Source: Imperialibacter sp. EC-SDR9 (GTDB lineage Bacteria; Bacteroidota; Bacteroidia; Cytophagales; Cyclobacteriaceae). Taken from it: a stretch of 64,000 nucleotides of DNA. The notes beneath the pieces were generated by a model. The model was not told where the DNA came from. It saw only the letters and a program-made list of their open reading frames with translations, and did no database searches. Where the stretch lies: the NCBI RefSeq assembly GCF_902498805.1, contig NZ_LR701574.1, positions 1 through 64,000 of the forward strand. The letters are read 5' to 3'. Both the position numbers and the translations under genes were made by a program. Below are positions 17,449 to 26,551 of this stretch, one piece after another; the first letter of the stretch is position 1, and each line of letters starts with the position of its first letter.

Positions 17449-18159
17449 CTACTTCATATTATGAAAATAGCTCTGCACATCGTCGTCCTCATCAAACTTT
17501 TCAAAAATCTTCTGCACTTCGGCTTCCTGTTCTTCAGTCAGCTCTTTGGTGTCGACAGGAATACGTTCAAACTCAGAATTCACAATTTCATAGCCTTTGT
17601 CTTCCAGATAGTGTTGAATAGCGCCATACGATTCGAAAGTGCCATATAACACAACATTTTCTTCTTCAGCTTCCACTTCTTCTACGCCCAGGTCTATCAT
17701 TTCCAGTTCCAGCTCTTCCAGGTCAACGTTTTCAGGCGTCACAATTTTGAAAACGCTTTTTCTGTCAAAAAGGAAATCAAGGCAGCCACTGGTGCCGAGC
17801 GAGCCGCCGTATTTGGTAAAGGCATGTCTTACGTTGGCCACTGTTCTGGTAGGGTTGTCGGTAGCAGTTTCTACCACTATAGCCACACCGTAGGGGCCGT
17901 AGCCCTCGTAAATCACTTCTTTGTAGTCTTTTTCTTCTTTTGAAATCGCCCTTTTTATTGCCCTGTCAATGTTGTCCTTCGGCATGTTGGCAGCCTTGGC
18001 ATTTTGTATCAGGGCACGAAGCCTGGAGTTTGTGCTGGGATCGGGGCCACTCGCTTTCACGGCGATAACGATGTCTTTGCCTATTCTGGTGAATGTTTTA
18101 GCCATTTGGCCCCACCTTTTGAATTTTCTGGCTTTTCTGAATTCAAATGCTCTTCCCAT
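17449..18159 (-). CDS. yebC: YebC/PmpR family protein (TACO1-like)
   Basis: 236 residues, the normal family length. Members bind DNA as regulators or, as shown for bacterial and mitochondrial relatives, act on ribosomes to relieve stalling. Family signatures are AFEFRKARKFKRWGQMAKTFTRIGKDI at the N-terminus, then RLRALIQNAKAANMPKDNIDRAIKRA, and EVIYEGYGPYGVAIVVE. The C-terminal half is acidic (EEVEAEEENV, FDEDDDVQ). Bacteroidota copies share the SGPDPSTNSRL segment seen here. The gene faces the DUF2911 gene across a shared terminator. Confidence 0.95.
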   Translation of the reverse strand: MGRAFEFRKARKFKRWGQMAKTFTRIGKDIVIAVKASGPDPSTNSRLRALIQNAKAANMPKDNIDRAIKRAISKEEKDYKEVIYEGYGPYGVAIVVETATDNPTRTVANVRHAFTKYGGSLGTSGCLDFLFDRKSVFKIVTPENVDLEELELEMIDLGVEEVEAEEENVVLYGTFESYGAIQHYLEDKGYEIVNSEFERIPVDTKELTEEQEAEVQKIFEKFDEDDDVQSYFHNMK

Positions 18160-18301
18160 ATATGTCTATTTCAAAAATCAGATGCGAACAGCAAAACTAG
18201 TGTTTTTCCAAATTTTTGCATTTTCTATTTCAATATTCTTCACCGAATCATTGCTCGGTAGCGATACCAGCCCGTTTCTCGTTTTGTAGCTATTCTGCGA
18301 T

Positions 18302-19069
18302 TTAGATTGTATACCCGCCGTCGGCCACAAACACGCCGCCAGTGGTATAGCTGGAAGCTTCCGATGCGAGATACAATGCCAGTCCAGCCATTTCATCTGT
18401 TTGACCAACCCTGGCAATAGGCAGCTCTTTTACTATCTTGTTGAGAATGGCCTCATTAGCCCACAGGCCCTGGCTGAACTTGGTTTGGATAAGCCCGGGA
18501 CAAATGACGTTGGCCCTGATGCCAGTTGCACCCCATTCCCGTGCAAACACCTTTGTGAGTGAAATCAGTGCCGCCTTGCTTACGGCATACATGCCCATAA
18601 ATGGCTCAGGACTGAGACCTTCAATGCTGCTGATGTTGATAATAGAGCCGCCGCCACGTTGTTTCATGATAGGGAAAGCCAGCTTGCTCAGCATAAAAGG
18701 CCCCTTTACATTCACCTGCATGATTTTGTCAAAAGCGGCTTCATCTGTTTGCACTACAGGGCCGAACACCGGATTGGTGGCGGCGTTGTTGATGATAATG
18801 TCGACACCACCAAATGCCTTTTCTGTCGCCTTCAGCAAGTTTTCCAGGTCAGCTTTTTCACCTGCATTGGCAGCTACGCCAATGGCTTCAATGCCCTCAG
18901 CCTTTAGCTTTTTAGCCACCTCGTTCACGGGATCTTGCTTACGGCTGCTCACCACCACTTTGGCACCCGCTTGTCCTAGTGCCAGGGCCATGGCCTCCCC
19001 AATACCTTTGCTGGCCCCGGTGATCACAGCTACTTTTCCATCGAGCCTGAATTTTTCCTGAATCGTCAT
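18302..19069 (-). CDS. SDR family NAD(P)-dependent oxidoreductase
   Basis: 255 residues from ATG 19069; a longer frame exists upstream but the MTIQEKFRLDGKVAVITG start fits the family. The classical short-chain dehydrogenase layout is complete: TGASKGIG cofactor motif (17-24), NNAA (94-97), Ser147/148, and YxxxK with Tyr161 and Lys165, ending in a GGVFVADGGYTI tail. The closest type is 3-oxoacyl-ACP reductase/glucose dehydrogenase-like SDRs, but the substrate cannot be fixed. It is divergent from an APC transporter gene and shares a 130-bp control region with it. Confidence 0.93.
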   Translation of the reverse strand: MTIQEKFRLDGKVAVITGASKGIGEAMALALGQAGAKVVVSSRKQDPVNEVAKKLKAEGIEAIGVAANAGEKADLENLLKATEKAFGGVDIIINNAATNPVFGPVVQTDEAAFDKIMQVNVKGPFMLSKLAFPIMKQRGGGSIINISSIEGLSPEPFMGMYAVSKAALISLTKVFAREWGATGIRANVICPGLIQTKFSQGLWANEAILNKIVKELPIARVGQTDEMAGLALYLASEASSYTTGGVFVADGGYTI

Positions 19070-19199
19070 TGGATGTCTTTTAGGGGAAGATAAGTAAATA
19101 ATACACCCACGACATGAATTTGCCCCATTTAAAGTCGAATCATGCCTTTGATTGGGCTGTGTACAATTTGTTTGATCGAAATACCTATTTTCGGCAACG

Positions 19200-20537
19200 A
19201 TGAAAGACAAGATCAACGACATAGAGCCGAAGCTCGGTTTGTTCGACACCACCATGATAGTGGTCAGTTTGGTGATTGGAATAGGCATTTTCCGCACACC
19301 CTCTCTGGTAGCCAATGCGGCAGGCTCGGAGTCTGCTTTCTTCCTGGCCTGGGTAATTGGCGGTGTGATTGCCCTTTTTGGGGGCTTGACGTACGCCGAA
19401 ATTGGCTGTAGAAAGCCCATGGCGGGTGGGTATTATAAGATCGTGTCAGAAAGTTTTCATCCTGCGCTGGCCTTCATGCTCAACTGGATTGGGATCATCC
19501 TGGTGCAGGGGGCCGGCATGGCGGCGGTGGCCATACTTGGCTCAGAGTACATTCAACCTTTTGTTCCCATGACGTTTTTTCAGGGCGAAACAGGTCTCCA
19601 ATGGCTCGCTGGAATGATCATTGTGTTGTTGTTCCTTATCAATTTTGCAGGGCTTAAGATGGGGGCCAGGGTATTGAACGCAATCACGGTGATCAAGATT
19701 GTGATGATCTTGCTTTTTAGCCTTTTGGGGCTTCTTGCACCGGAAGTGGCACAGGTTGCTGTTAAATCAGAGCCTTCCGCATTCAATTTCGCAGGCATTG
19801 GCATCGCCCTGATCTCCGTGTTTTACACCTGTGGCGGCTATCAGTCGATCATGAATATGGGCGGCGACGTGATCAACCCCAGAAAAAACTTTCCAAGGGC
19901 AGTGATAGGAGGGGTCGCCATTATTTTCTTTCTCTATTTGTCCATTAACCTGGGTTATGTGGCCGTGCTTGGCTTTGAAGGTGTTAAATCTGCCAACCTC
20001 ATCGCTGCCGACATGGCTGAGGTGGTGTTCGGAGAAGTAGGAAGAAGGATCGTGTCTGTCACGATATTTATTTCGGTGCTGGGTTTCATCAATGCCACAC
20101 TGATGCAGCTACCCAGGGCCTACCACGCCATGGCACAGGACGATGCCGTACCCCGGCTGTTTATGAAGGTCAACCCCAAAACTCAGGTACAAGAGTTTGC
20201 CCTGTCAATATTTACCGGGCTGGTGCTGTTTTTTATCATTACACAGGGTAAGTTCGACCAGATCATCAACCTTGTGATGTTCAACGATACGCTGATACTG
20301 GCAACGGCTGCCGCTGCTATTTTTGTGCTCCGGAAAAAGATGAAAGACAAACCGTACAGTGGATTCAAGGTGCCGCTCTATCCGGTCATTCCTGTCGTGT
20401 TTATTCTCTTTCTTCTTATCGTTTCTTTCAACGCCCTTTTAGAAAACCCGATGGCGGCTCTGGTAAGTACTTTGTTTTTGTTAGCCGGATTTCCCATTTT
20501 CCTCTTTTTAAGAAAGATTAACTCAAAGAAGCACTAA
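19200..20537 (+). CDS. APC family amino acid permease
   Basis: 445-residue inner-membrane transporter with about 12 hydrophobic segments. The first helix carries the APC substrate-site signature VSLVIGIGIFRTPSLVA (near 23-40), with the glycine-rich unwound section that binds the amino acid backbone. Related to the LAT-type exchangers and other amino acid permeases. The stop codon TAA overlaps the ATG of the MaoC gene by one base, so the two are translationally coupled. Substrate unknown. Confidence 0.92.
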   Translation: MKDKINDIEPKLGLFDTTMIVVSLVIGIGIFRTPSLVANAAGSESAFFLAWVIGGVIALFGGLTYAEIGCRKPMAGGYYKIVSESFHPALAFMLNWIGIILVQGAGMAAVAILGSEYIQPFVPMTFFQGETGLQWLAGMIIVLLFLINFAGLKMGARVLNAITVIKIVMILLFSLLGLLAPEVAQVAVKSEPSAFNFAGIGIALISVFYTCGGYQSIMNMGGDVINPRKNFPRAVIGGVAIIFFLYLSINLGYVAVLGFEGVKSANLIAADMAEVVFGEVGRRIVSVTIFISVLGFINATLMQLPRAYHAMAQDDAVPRLFMKVNPKTQVQEFALSIFTGLVLFFIITQGKFDQIINLVMFNDTLILATAAAAIFVLRKKMKDKPYSGFKVPLYPVIPVVFILFLLIVSFNALLENPMAALVSTLFLLAGFPIFLFLRKINSKKH

Positions 20538-20989
20538 TGATCGAAATCACCAGCATTAAGCAAATGGAGGCTCTGGTAGGGCAAGAGATAGGAACCTCTG
20601 ACTGGCTGAAGATAGACCAGGGCATGATCAATGCATTTGCGGCTGCTACCGGCGATCACCAGTGGATTCATGTGGATACTTCCAGGGCGGCTGCCTCGGC
20701 CTTCGGCACAACTATCGTTCATGGCTTCTTCCTGCTTTCACTTCTTCCCAGGCTGAAAGCGCAGCTTGTTGAGTTTAAACTGGCAGCTATGGCGATCAAT
20801 TACGGCAGTGAAAAGATCAGATTTCTTGCACCAGTGCCAGTAAATGCCAGGGTGAGGTTGAAGACAAAGCTATTAAAAATAGAGGAGGGAACTTCTGGCA
20901 TTAAACTATTCACTAAGAACAACCTGGAGTTAGAAGGAAGTGAAAAAGATGCATTGGTAGCGGAAACTATTACGCTGCTAATGGCATAA
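20537..20989 (+). CDS. MaoC family (R)-hydratase/dehydratase-like protein
   Basis: 150-residue hot-dog fold protein. The hydratase motif is intact: Asp40 and His45 in ATGDHQWIHVD, with the following small-residue stretch ASAFGTTIVHGFFLLSLLP. Members add or remove water on enoyl-CoA thioesters. Overlaps the upstream APC gene by one base (TAATG), suggesting that uptake and degradation of one compound are linked. Substrate chain length cannot be told. Confidence 0.92.
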   Translation: MIEITSIKQMEALVGQEIGTSDWLKIDQGMINAFAAATGDHQWIHVDTSRAAASAFGTTIVHGFFLLSLLPRLKAQLVEFKLAAMAINYGSEKIRFLAPVPVNARVRLKTKLLKIEEGTSGIKLFTKNNLELEGSEKDALVAETITLLMA

Positions 20990-21011
20990 AAAAAGGCTCA
21001 CTAGTGAGCCT
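20988..21011 (-). terminator. terminator for the minus-strand TerB-like gene
   Basis: Perfect 18-bp palindrome AGGCTCACTAGTGAGCCT (20994-21011), followed on the minus strand by a run of T (20988-20993 read in reverse). It begins at the end of maoC and can also stop plus-strand transcripts. Confidence 0.8.
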
Positions 21012-21033
21012 ACATTTAAGATTTTAAATCTGG

Positions 21034-21429
21034 TTATGCCTTCTTAAACGCAAGAACTTTCTGTCTTAAATGCGCTTTGTCGGATGTGATGGCTGGATCA
21101 GAATATATTTTCGAAGAGAGTTCAGCGATTACGGCTTTGTCAAAACCAAGCCTCGTAGCTATTTCCTGGCAATAGTTAATCTCACTATAATATACCTCTC
21201 TGTCAACTTTCATCAGCAACACCAAGTCATAAAGCAACTCAAATTTCTGGTCGTCATTTAACGAATCCATATCTACCTTTTCCGGACGCAGAATCAACTC
21301 CTCTATCTCTCTCTCACTTATTTTGTGTGCCTTCCCAATAGACAGTATTAAATGCTTCTCATTATCAGAAAAGTCATGGTCAACAAGTGCAAGTCCTATC
21401 AGGGCACTCAGGTGTTTTCTAACATTCAT
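21034..21429 (-). CDS. TerB-like helical protein
   Basis: 131-residue all-helical protein resembling the TerB/tellurite-resistance fold: LIGLALVDHDFSDNEKHLILSIGKAHKIS near the N-terminus has the acidic turn typical of TerB metal-binding loops, and a second similar unit follows (LVLLMKVDREVYYSEINYCQEIATRLGF). Cytoplasmic by composition. TerB proteins are linked to membrane or phage stress, but no other ter genes are here. A 7+7 palindrome lies in the leader just upstream. Confidence 0.7.
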   Translation of the reverse strand: MNVRKHLSALIGLALVDHDFSDNEKHLILSIGKAHKISEREIEELILRPEKVDMDSLNDDQKFELLYDLVLLMKVDREVYYSEINYCQEIATRLGFDKAVIAELSSKIYSDPAITSDKAHLRQKVLAFKKA

Positions 21430-21452
21430 TAGTCTGTCGTTTTAGAGTGAAC

Positions 21453-21468
21453 TTGTTCAGATGAACAA
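21453..21468 (-). promoter_or_regulatory. palindrome TTGTTCA-GA-TGAACAA in the TerB-like gene leader
   Basis: Perfect 7-bp arms around two bases, 24 bp ahead of the start codon at 21429. It may be an operator or a leader hairpin; the regulator is unknown. Confidence 0.4.
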
Positions 21469-21739
21469 TTTACTGTGTAATAATCGCAAATTGTAATCTT
21501 TGTCTGCAAAATTTATCGTTACTTTTTTTCAAAACTATAAATTTTGCAACAAGCCATATGACTATTTATATAGCCAAATGCTCTCCACCCTTAAATATTT
21601 TTAGTTTCTAGCTTTAACTCAAAAAACTCCAAGTTATCATGCACTACGGCATCAACCAACTTGTCGACTTCGGTTACTTTTGTTGTGATCTGTATCTGCA
21701 CGACGTCCCGTTGGAGCGTTTTCGAGGAAGTTTTCTTTT

Positions 21740-21770
21740 AAAAGTACAAAATATTTCTGTCTGTACTTTT
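21740..21770 (-). terminator. stem-loop after the micropeptide genes, possible weak terminator
   Basis: AAAAGTACA (21740-21748) and TGTACTTTT (21762-21770) can form a 9-bp stem with a 13-base loop. It lies 10 bp after the stop codon of micropeptide A on the minus strand. The stem is AT-rich, so strength is doubtful. Confidence 0.4.
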
Positions 21771-21779
21771 AGAGAGTTA

Positions 21780-21872
21780 TTATTTGGAGGCCGTCTTCTT
21801 CTTCCCTTTGAAGATTTCTACGATAACCATTCCCAAATGATTTAAGTCTTTGATTGCTGATTTTACTCTCAT
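21780..21872 (-). CDS. micropeptide A, 30 aa, paralogue of micropeptide B
   Basis: ATG at 21872, stop at 21780-21782; 30 residues. The middle reads DLNHLGMVIVEIFKGKKK. It shares MR at the start and D(L/F)NHLG-(M/L)-IVE-F-GK-K with the neighbouring 31-codon frame about 206 bp upstream. A short hydrophobic/helical core followed by a lysine cluster suggests a membrane-surface or nucleic-acid-binding helix. TACTTTTG (on the minus strand, 21890-21897) matches the -7 box TAnnTTTG 17 bp before the ATG. Conservation between the two copies, not length, is the evidence that it is a gene. Function unknown. Confidence 0.65.
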   Translation of the reverse strand: MRVKSAIKDLNHLGMVIVEIFKGKKKTASK

Positions 21873-21889
21873 GATTTCTATTTTTTTGA

Positions 21890-21897
21890 CAAAAGTA
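21890..21897 (-). promoter_or_regulatory. candidate -7 box of micropeptide A
   Basis: TACTTTTG on the minus strand, inside the string CATACTTTTG; the equivalent place ahead of micropeptide B reads CATACCTTTG. No clear -33 element is seen. Confidence 0.45.
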
Positions 21898-21982
21898 TGA
21901 TCTATTAAACTGCTGGTGGGTAAAAAGCGACCAAGCCGAGTTTTGCTTAGATGAAGCGCACGTGGCAGTCGCCGAAAGCTCT

Positions 21983-22078
21983 TTAGATCGAGTGATTCCT
22001 CTTTCTTTTCCCTCTGAACATTTCAACGATCATTAATCCCAGGTGATTGAAGTCGGCAAATCTGTGTTGAATTCTCAT
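21983..22078 (-). CDS. micropeptide B, 31 aa, paralogue of micropeptide A
   Basis: ATG at 22078, stop at 21983-21985; 31 residues, with the core DFNHLGLMIVEMFRGKRK and a basic tail. Aligned without gaps to micropeptide A, about half the positions are identical and most others are conservative. The DNA has diverged at many third positions while the peptide is kept, which suggests selection on protein. It has its own upstream TACCTTTG (22108-22115). No family recognised. Confidence 0.65.
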   Translation of the reverse strand: MRIQHRFADFNHLGLMIVEMFRGKRKRNHSI

Positions 22079-22107
22079 AGCTGTAAAGTTTTTGTTTTAT
22101 GATGTTT

Positions 22108-22115
22108 CAAAGGTA
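22108..22115 (-). promoter_or_regulatory. candidate -7 box of micropeptide B
   Basis: TACCTTTG on the minus strand, matching TAnnTTTG, 29 bp before the ATG at 22078. Confidence 0.45.
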
Positions 22116-22419
22116 TGCTACATTGGGTCGGGATATTCGCTCATTTAAAGTGAAGTATTATCGGTGTAAGGTTTTGGGTAATTTTTGCCAATTAGCGAAG
22201 CACCGGCACTGAAATGGGACTTGTATTTCCCGTTGAGTATGTTTAAGGGCTTTGCAGTGAATGTAATTTTTAGCGCCGCTTATACATTTAGTGGCATTAA
22301 ATGGAAGATCGAATTAAACCTTACCTTTTATCAGCCAAAAAGAGATAATCCTGAAAGGGCAGTCTTCACTTTTGTTCGAAGTAACTATCTTAGCAGCCGA
22401 ATAAATCAATCTGCTTTTC
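22116..22419. other. intergenic region before holA
   Basis: No supported gene. An 80-codon plus-strand frame (22185-22427) overlaps the holA start and has no recognisable features. The stretch 21473-21739 on the other side of the micropeptides is likewise AT-rich with nothing recognised. Confidence 0.5.
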
Positions 22420-23442
22420 ATGCCTAAAGGCTATCACGAAATTCTCAAAGACGTAAAATCCAATACCTATGCGCCTATTTATTGGCTCCAGGGAGAAGAA
22501 CCCTTCTTTATTGATTCAATAGCCGACTATATTGAGCAGCATGCCCTTGATGAAGGGCTCAAGGGCTTTAACCAAACAGTTCTCTACGGCAAGGAAAATA
22601 AGATCATAGATATTTTAAATCACGCCAGGCAGTTTCCAATGATGGCCGAGCGACGGGTGGTGCTCGTGAAAGAAGCCCAGGACATTGCCGATTTGAATAG
22701 GGAAGAAGGCGAAAAAGCCCTTACTGCTTATCTGGAAAAGCCCAACATAAGCACCGTGCTGGTGTTCTGTTACAAATACAAAACAATTGATGCCCGGAAA
22801 AAGCTGGCCAAGGAATTGGAGAAAGCCTGCGTGGTGCTGGCTGAGAAAAGGATTTACGACAACAAGGTGCCTGAGTGGATCAAGGTGTTTGCCGCCGACC
22901 TTCAGCTAAAGTTGAGCGAAAAAGCTGTGTATATGCTTTCAGAGCATATTGGTAACAACCTTGAAAGGATACATAACGAGCTGAAGAAAGTGAAGGTCAA
23001 CCTGCCTGGTGACACGGTGGTGGATGAGCATCATATCCAGCGGTTTGTGGGCATCAGCAAAGACTTTAATGAATTTGAGCTTCAGAAGGCCATTGGAATG
23101 AAAGACCATAAAAAGGCTTTTCAAATTGTCCAGTACTTTGGAGCCAACACGAAAAGTCACCCCGTTATTCCGCTTTTGGTTATTCTGTTCACTTACTTCA
23201 CCAAGCTGCTGCTCTTGCACAAAAATAACCAGGCGTCCGACGACGAACTTGCACGAAAAATAGGAGTTTCTCCGTTCTTTGTGAAAGAGTACAAGGTGGC
23301 AGCCAGAAACTACAGCGCTATGATGGTTATTCGCAATATCCATTTGCTGAAAAACGCTGACCTTCAGGCAAAGGGCGTTACCAGCAATTCAATCAGTGAA
23401 GAGGATTTAATGAAAGAATTGGTATACAAGTTGATGCATTAA
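22420..23442 (+). CDS. holA: DNA polymerase III subunit delta
   Basis: 340 residues, typical of HolA. It opens the beta sliding clamp as part of the clamp-loader pentamer. Signatures: YWLQGEEPFFIDSIADYIEQH (the degenerate nucleotide-binding start), the LARQFPMM-like clamp-contact segment HARQFPMMAERRVVLVKEAQ (near 68-87), and the C-terminal collar domain with a long helical run. It heads a co-directional block running to trmB. HolA is the most divergent loader subunit, but the full-length pattern leaves little doubt. Confidence 0.94.
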   Translation: MPKGYHEILKDVKSNTYAPIYWLQGEEPFFIDSIADYIEQHALDEGLKGFNQTVLYGKENKIIDILNHARQFPMMAERRVVLVKEAQDIADLNREEGEKALTAYLEKPNISTVLVFCYKYKTIDARKKLAKELEKACVVLAEKRIYDNKVPEWIKVFAADLQLKLSEKAVYMLSEHIGNNLERIHNELKKVKVNLPGDTVVDEHHIQRFVGISKDFNEFELQKAIGMKDHKKAFQIVQYFGANTKSHPVIPLLVILFTYFTKLLLLHKNNQASDDELARKIGVSPFFVKEYKVAARNYSAMMVIRNIHLLKNADLQAKGVTSNSISEEDLMKELVYKLMH

Positions 23443-23471
23443 ATCGTTCAAGGGGTTAAACCTACTTTCAA

Positions 23472-26400
23472 GTGACCAAACAGATAAGGACAGGTATTCT
23501 AATATTGATCGCAGTGATGTTTGCAGGAAGCTTCGAGCTTCTGTTGGCGCAAACATCCATCAGCGACTCCCGTGAGGGGAATTTTTACCAGCAAGGGGTA
23601 AACTTGTTCAATCAAAACAAGTTTGCGGCTGCCCGAAAATCGTTCGAGGCTTATTTAAAGGCTGACCCGAGTGGTTCGAATGTGGCTGATGCGCTCTATT
23701 TTCAGGCTTTTTGCGGACTCTCACTACAGCATGCTGATGCAGAGGGTCTTTTCGAGAGGTTTCTTACAGAATATCCAAACCATCCAAGAGCCCTTACCGG
23801 TTACTACGAGGTTGGTAACTTCTATTACCGACAGGAAAACTATAGCAAGGCAGCAGAGTTTTATGCCAAAGCCAAACCTGAGCGCCTCCCCACGGCTGAA
23901 AGACCTGAATTTTACTTCCATTGGGGTTTTTCGCTATTCACGCTGAAGAAGTTTGAAGAAGCCTTGCCACATTTTAATCTGGTGAAGAAGCCGGATGGAG
24001 AATATAAAGCGCCAGCCCATTACTACGCAGGCTACATCTACTTCCAGCTCAAGCAATACGACAATGCCCTGGCTGACCTTAGGGTGGCAGGAGAAAGCGA
24101 CGGCTATGAAACGATTGTTCCTGAGTTGGTAGCCGCCACACTGTACAGAAAAAATGATTTCAAAGAGCTGGTTAGTTATACCAGGCCGTACCTGACTGGC
24201 ACGAAGGAAGCGAAGAATGTTGATCAGGTGGCATTGTATGCTGCTGAAGCTTACTACGAGCAGAAGGACTACGCAAAGGCTTTGCCTTATTATGAGCAGT
24301 ACATGAAGCCGATGCGCAAGAAGCCTGTAGCGCCGGTGCTCTTCAGGATTTCTTACAGCTATATGCAGGCAAAACAGCCCGCCAAAGCTATTGAGAACTT
24401 TAAGTATGTGGCCCTGGAGAAAGATGAAATAGGGCAGGCTGCCTCTTATTACCTGGGCGATCTTTACATCATGGAGGGCAATAAGTCATTTGCAGTAAGT
24501 GCCTACCAGCAAGCTGCCGACACTGAATACGACGAGAAGGTAAAGGAACGGGCTATGTTTAAGTTGGCGCAGGTGCACATGGACCTGGGGAACTACGAAC
24601 AGGCGATTCCTGTGCTTGAAAAATACATGCGGGAGTATCCTCAGTCGTCCGACAAGGGAGATGCGCAGGACATGATAGCCGAGGCCTACGTCAACTCCAG
24701 CAACTACGACAGGGCGCTGGCCTATTTCGAGAAAGTGGGCCTGGGAAGTCAGCGGATCAAAAAGGCCTATCAAAAAGCAGCCTTTCTCAATGCCACTCAG
24801 TTGTTCAACAGCGGTAAGTTCTATGAGTCGGTGCAGATGTTCGACAACTCTCTGCGCTACCCGCTGGATCCAGAATTAGAAATTGACGCATGGTTCTGGA
24901 AAGGAGAGGCCTTCTCGACAGGAAAAAAATATGAAGACGCCATTGGCAGCTATACGATGGCACTGCAAAAGGGACGGAGGAGCAATTCCTTAACCGTCCA
25001 CAAAGCCAACTATGGCATGGGCTATGCCCTTTTTAACCTAAACAGATACCCTGAGGCTGTCACCTATTTCAAGGCTTATGTAAACAACCGTCGGCCCGAC
25101 AACAACCGTGATGCAGAGGTGAGGCTGGCAGACTGCCTTTATGCTCAGAAGAAATACGATGAAGCCCTGACCTTCTACCAGCAGGCAGGCTCTAACGGAT
25201 TTAAGGAAAGGGACTACTTGCTCTATCAGCGGGGGGTGATTCTTGGTTTTCAGAATAGGCGAGAAGATGCAAAGAGAGAGCTTGATCAGGTGACAAAGGC
25301 TTTTCCTAACTCTCGCTATGCTGACGACGCCACGTTCCAATCGGCTCAGCTCGACTTCGAAGCTGGCGACTACGCCAGGGCCAAAGCGGGTTTTAGCAGC
25401 GTTATTAGCAAATACCCCAACAGTGGGTTTATGCCTTACGCATTGGTGCGCCGGGCATCAAGCAGCTACAACCTGAAGGAGTATCCTGCCTCAGCTAACG
25501 ACTATAAGAAAGTGCTGGAAGAATACCCGCAGCATACTTTGGCCAATAGTGCTTTGCTCGGGCTGCAAGAGGTATTGGCACTAATGGGCAAGTCAAATGA
25601 AGTTGATCAATACATAGCCCTTTATAAGAAGGCCAATCCCGATGACAAAGCGTTGGAAAGTGTTGAATATGAAAGGGCCAGAAACCTCTATTTTGAGCAG
25701 AAGTACACAGAAGCGGTCAATGCTTTAAGAGCCTATAGGGTGTCGTACCCCCAAAGTATCAATGCTGCGGAGGCACTTTATTACGTAGGAGAGAGCTATT
25801 ACAGGCTCAATCAAACAGCACCAGCACTAGAGGCATATTATCAGCTGATTGGAGACATGCAGACGGTGTCTCCGGCCAAGGTATACCAGCGGATCGGCGC
25901 ATTGGAGTATAGCAACAAAAACTATCCCGTGGCCATCAAATACTGGCACAAGCTTAGGGTGTCGTCCGATAGCAAACGGGATTTGTACACCGCCAGAGAA
26001 GGACTGATGGAGTCTCATTTTGCCGCCAATGCGCTGGATTCGTCCCAGGTGTATGCTGAGAGAATCCTGGGCGACGACAAGGTGGCATTCAATGCCCAGA
26101 ACAAAGCCGGCACCTATGTGGGGAAAATTGCATTCGAACGTAATCAGTATGGTGCTGCATTGGATGAGTTTTTGGCCGTGGTAAATGCCGCCAAGGACAT
26201 AAATGCCGCTGAGTCACAATATTACGTCGGATTGATTCAGTACAAGCAAAAAGAGTACAAGCGTTCGCTTGAAACGTTGTTTGGCCTGAATAAGTCATAT
26301 GCAGTTTATGACTATTGGTTAGGAAAGTCATTTTTACTCATTGCCGACAACTACCTGGCGTTGAATGAGCTGTTTCAGGCAAAAGCAACCCTGGAGTCGG

Positions 26401-26549
26401 TGATTACCAACAGCCCGCTGCCTGAGATGAAAGCCGCTGCACGAACCAAGTTGCAGGAAGTGGACAAAAGAGAGGTCGAGGCGGTAACACAAAAAGACAG
26501 CGATGAGTCACCGATTAAAAAGGATAGCACAAGTCAAAAGAGAAATTAA
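23472..26549 (+). CDS. large secreted TPR protein (TolA/YbgF-like repeats)
   Basis: 1025 residues from a GTG start (23472) that gives a signal peptide (about 1-27, ending LLLAQ). Nearly the whole chain is tetratricopeptide repeats, roughly twenty-five or more (for example YQQGVNLFNQNKFAAARKSFEAYL; AEAYYEQKDYAKALPYYEQYM; GESYYRLNQTAPALEAYYQL). It ends in a polar, lysine-rich tail. Such periplasmic or outer-membrane TPR superhelices scaffold envelope complexes. It is followed 2 bp later by an outer-membrane barrel and then by SPOR, TolQ, ExbD and TonB-like genes, so it is probably the scaffold of that assembly. Confidence 0.9.
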   Translation: MTKQIRTGILILIAVMFAGSFELLLAQTSISDSREGNFYQQGVNLFNQNKFAAARKSFEAYLKADPSGSNVADALYFQAFCGLSLQHADAEGLFERFLTEYPNHPRALTGYYEVGNFYYRQENYSKAAEFYAKAKPERLPTAERPEFYFHWGFSLFTLKKFEEALPHFNLVKKPDGEYKAPAHYYAGYIYFQLKQYDNALADLRVAGESDGYETIVPELVAATLYRKNDFKELVSYTRPYLTGTKEAKNVDQVALYAAEAYYEQKDYAKALPYYEQYMKPMRKKPVAPVLFRISYSYMQAKQPAKAIENFKYVALEKDEIGQAASYYLGDLYIMEGNKSFAVSAYQQAADTEYDEKVKERAMFKLAQVHMDLGNYEQAIPVLEKYMREYPQSSDKGDAQDMIAEAYVNSSNYDRALAYFEKVGLGSQRIKKAYQKAAFLNATQLFNSGKFYESVQMFDNSLRYPLDPELEIDAWFWKGEAFSTGKKYEDAIGSYTMALQKGRRSNSLTVHKANYGMGYALFNLNRYPEAVTYFKAYVNNRRPDNNRDAEVRLADCLYAQKKYDEALTFYQQAGSNGFKERDYLLYQRGVILGFQNRREDAKRELDQVTKAFPNSRYADDATFQSAQLDFEAGDYARAKAGFSSVISKYPNSGFMPYALVRRASSSYNLKEYPASANDYKKVLEEYPQHTLANSALLGLQEVLALMGKSNEVDQYIALYKKANPDDKALESVEYERARNLYFEQKYTEAVNALRAYRVSYPQSINAAEALYYVGESYYRLNQTAPALEAYYQLIGDMQTVSPAKVYQRIGALEYSNKNYPVAIKYWHKLRVSSDSKRDLYTAREGLMESHFAANALDSSQVYAERILGDDKVAFNAQNKAGTYVGKIAFERNQYGAALDEFLAVVNAAKDINAAESQYYVGLIQYKQKEYKRSLETLFGLNKSYAVYDYWLGKSFLLIADNYLALNELFQAKATLESVITNSPLPEMKAAARTKLQEVDKREVEAVTQKDSDESPIKKDSTSQKRN

Positions 26550-26551
26550 TT

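Noticed and set aside
21601-21739. Minus-strand frame after micropeptide A reading VTEVDKLVDAVVHDNLEFFE
   Set aside because: No ATG start, only a GTG possibility, and no partner sequence to support it. Could be decayed coding DNA but cannot be supported.
21639-21845. 68-codon plus-strand frame opposite micropeptide A
   Set aside because: No similarity to the corresponding region over copy B, whereas the minus-strand peptides are alike; it is a shadow.
22185-22427. 80-codon plus-strand frame before holA
   Set aside because: Overlaps the holA start, has no recognisable domain and no sign of coding selection visible here.
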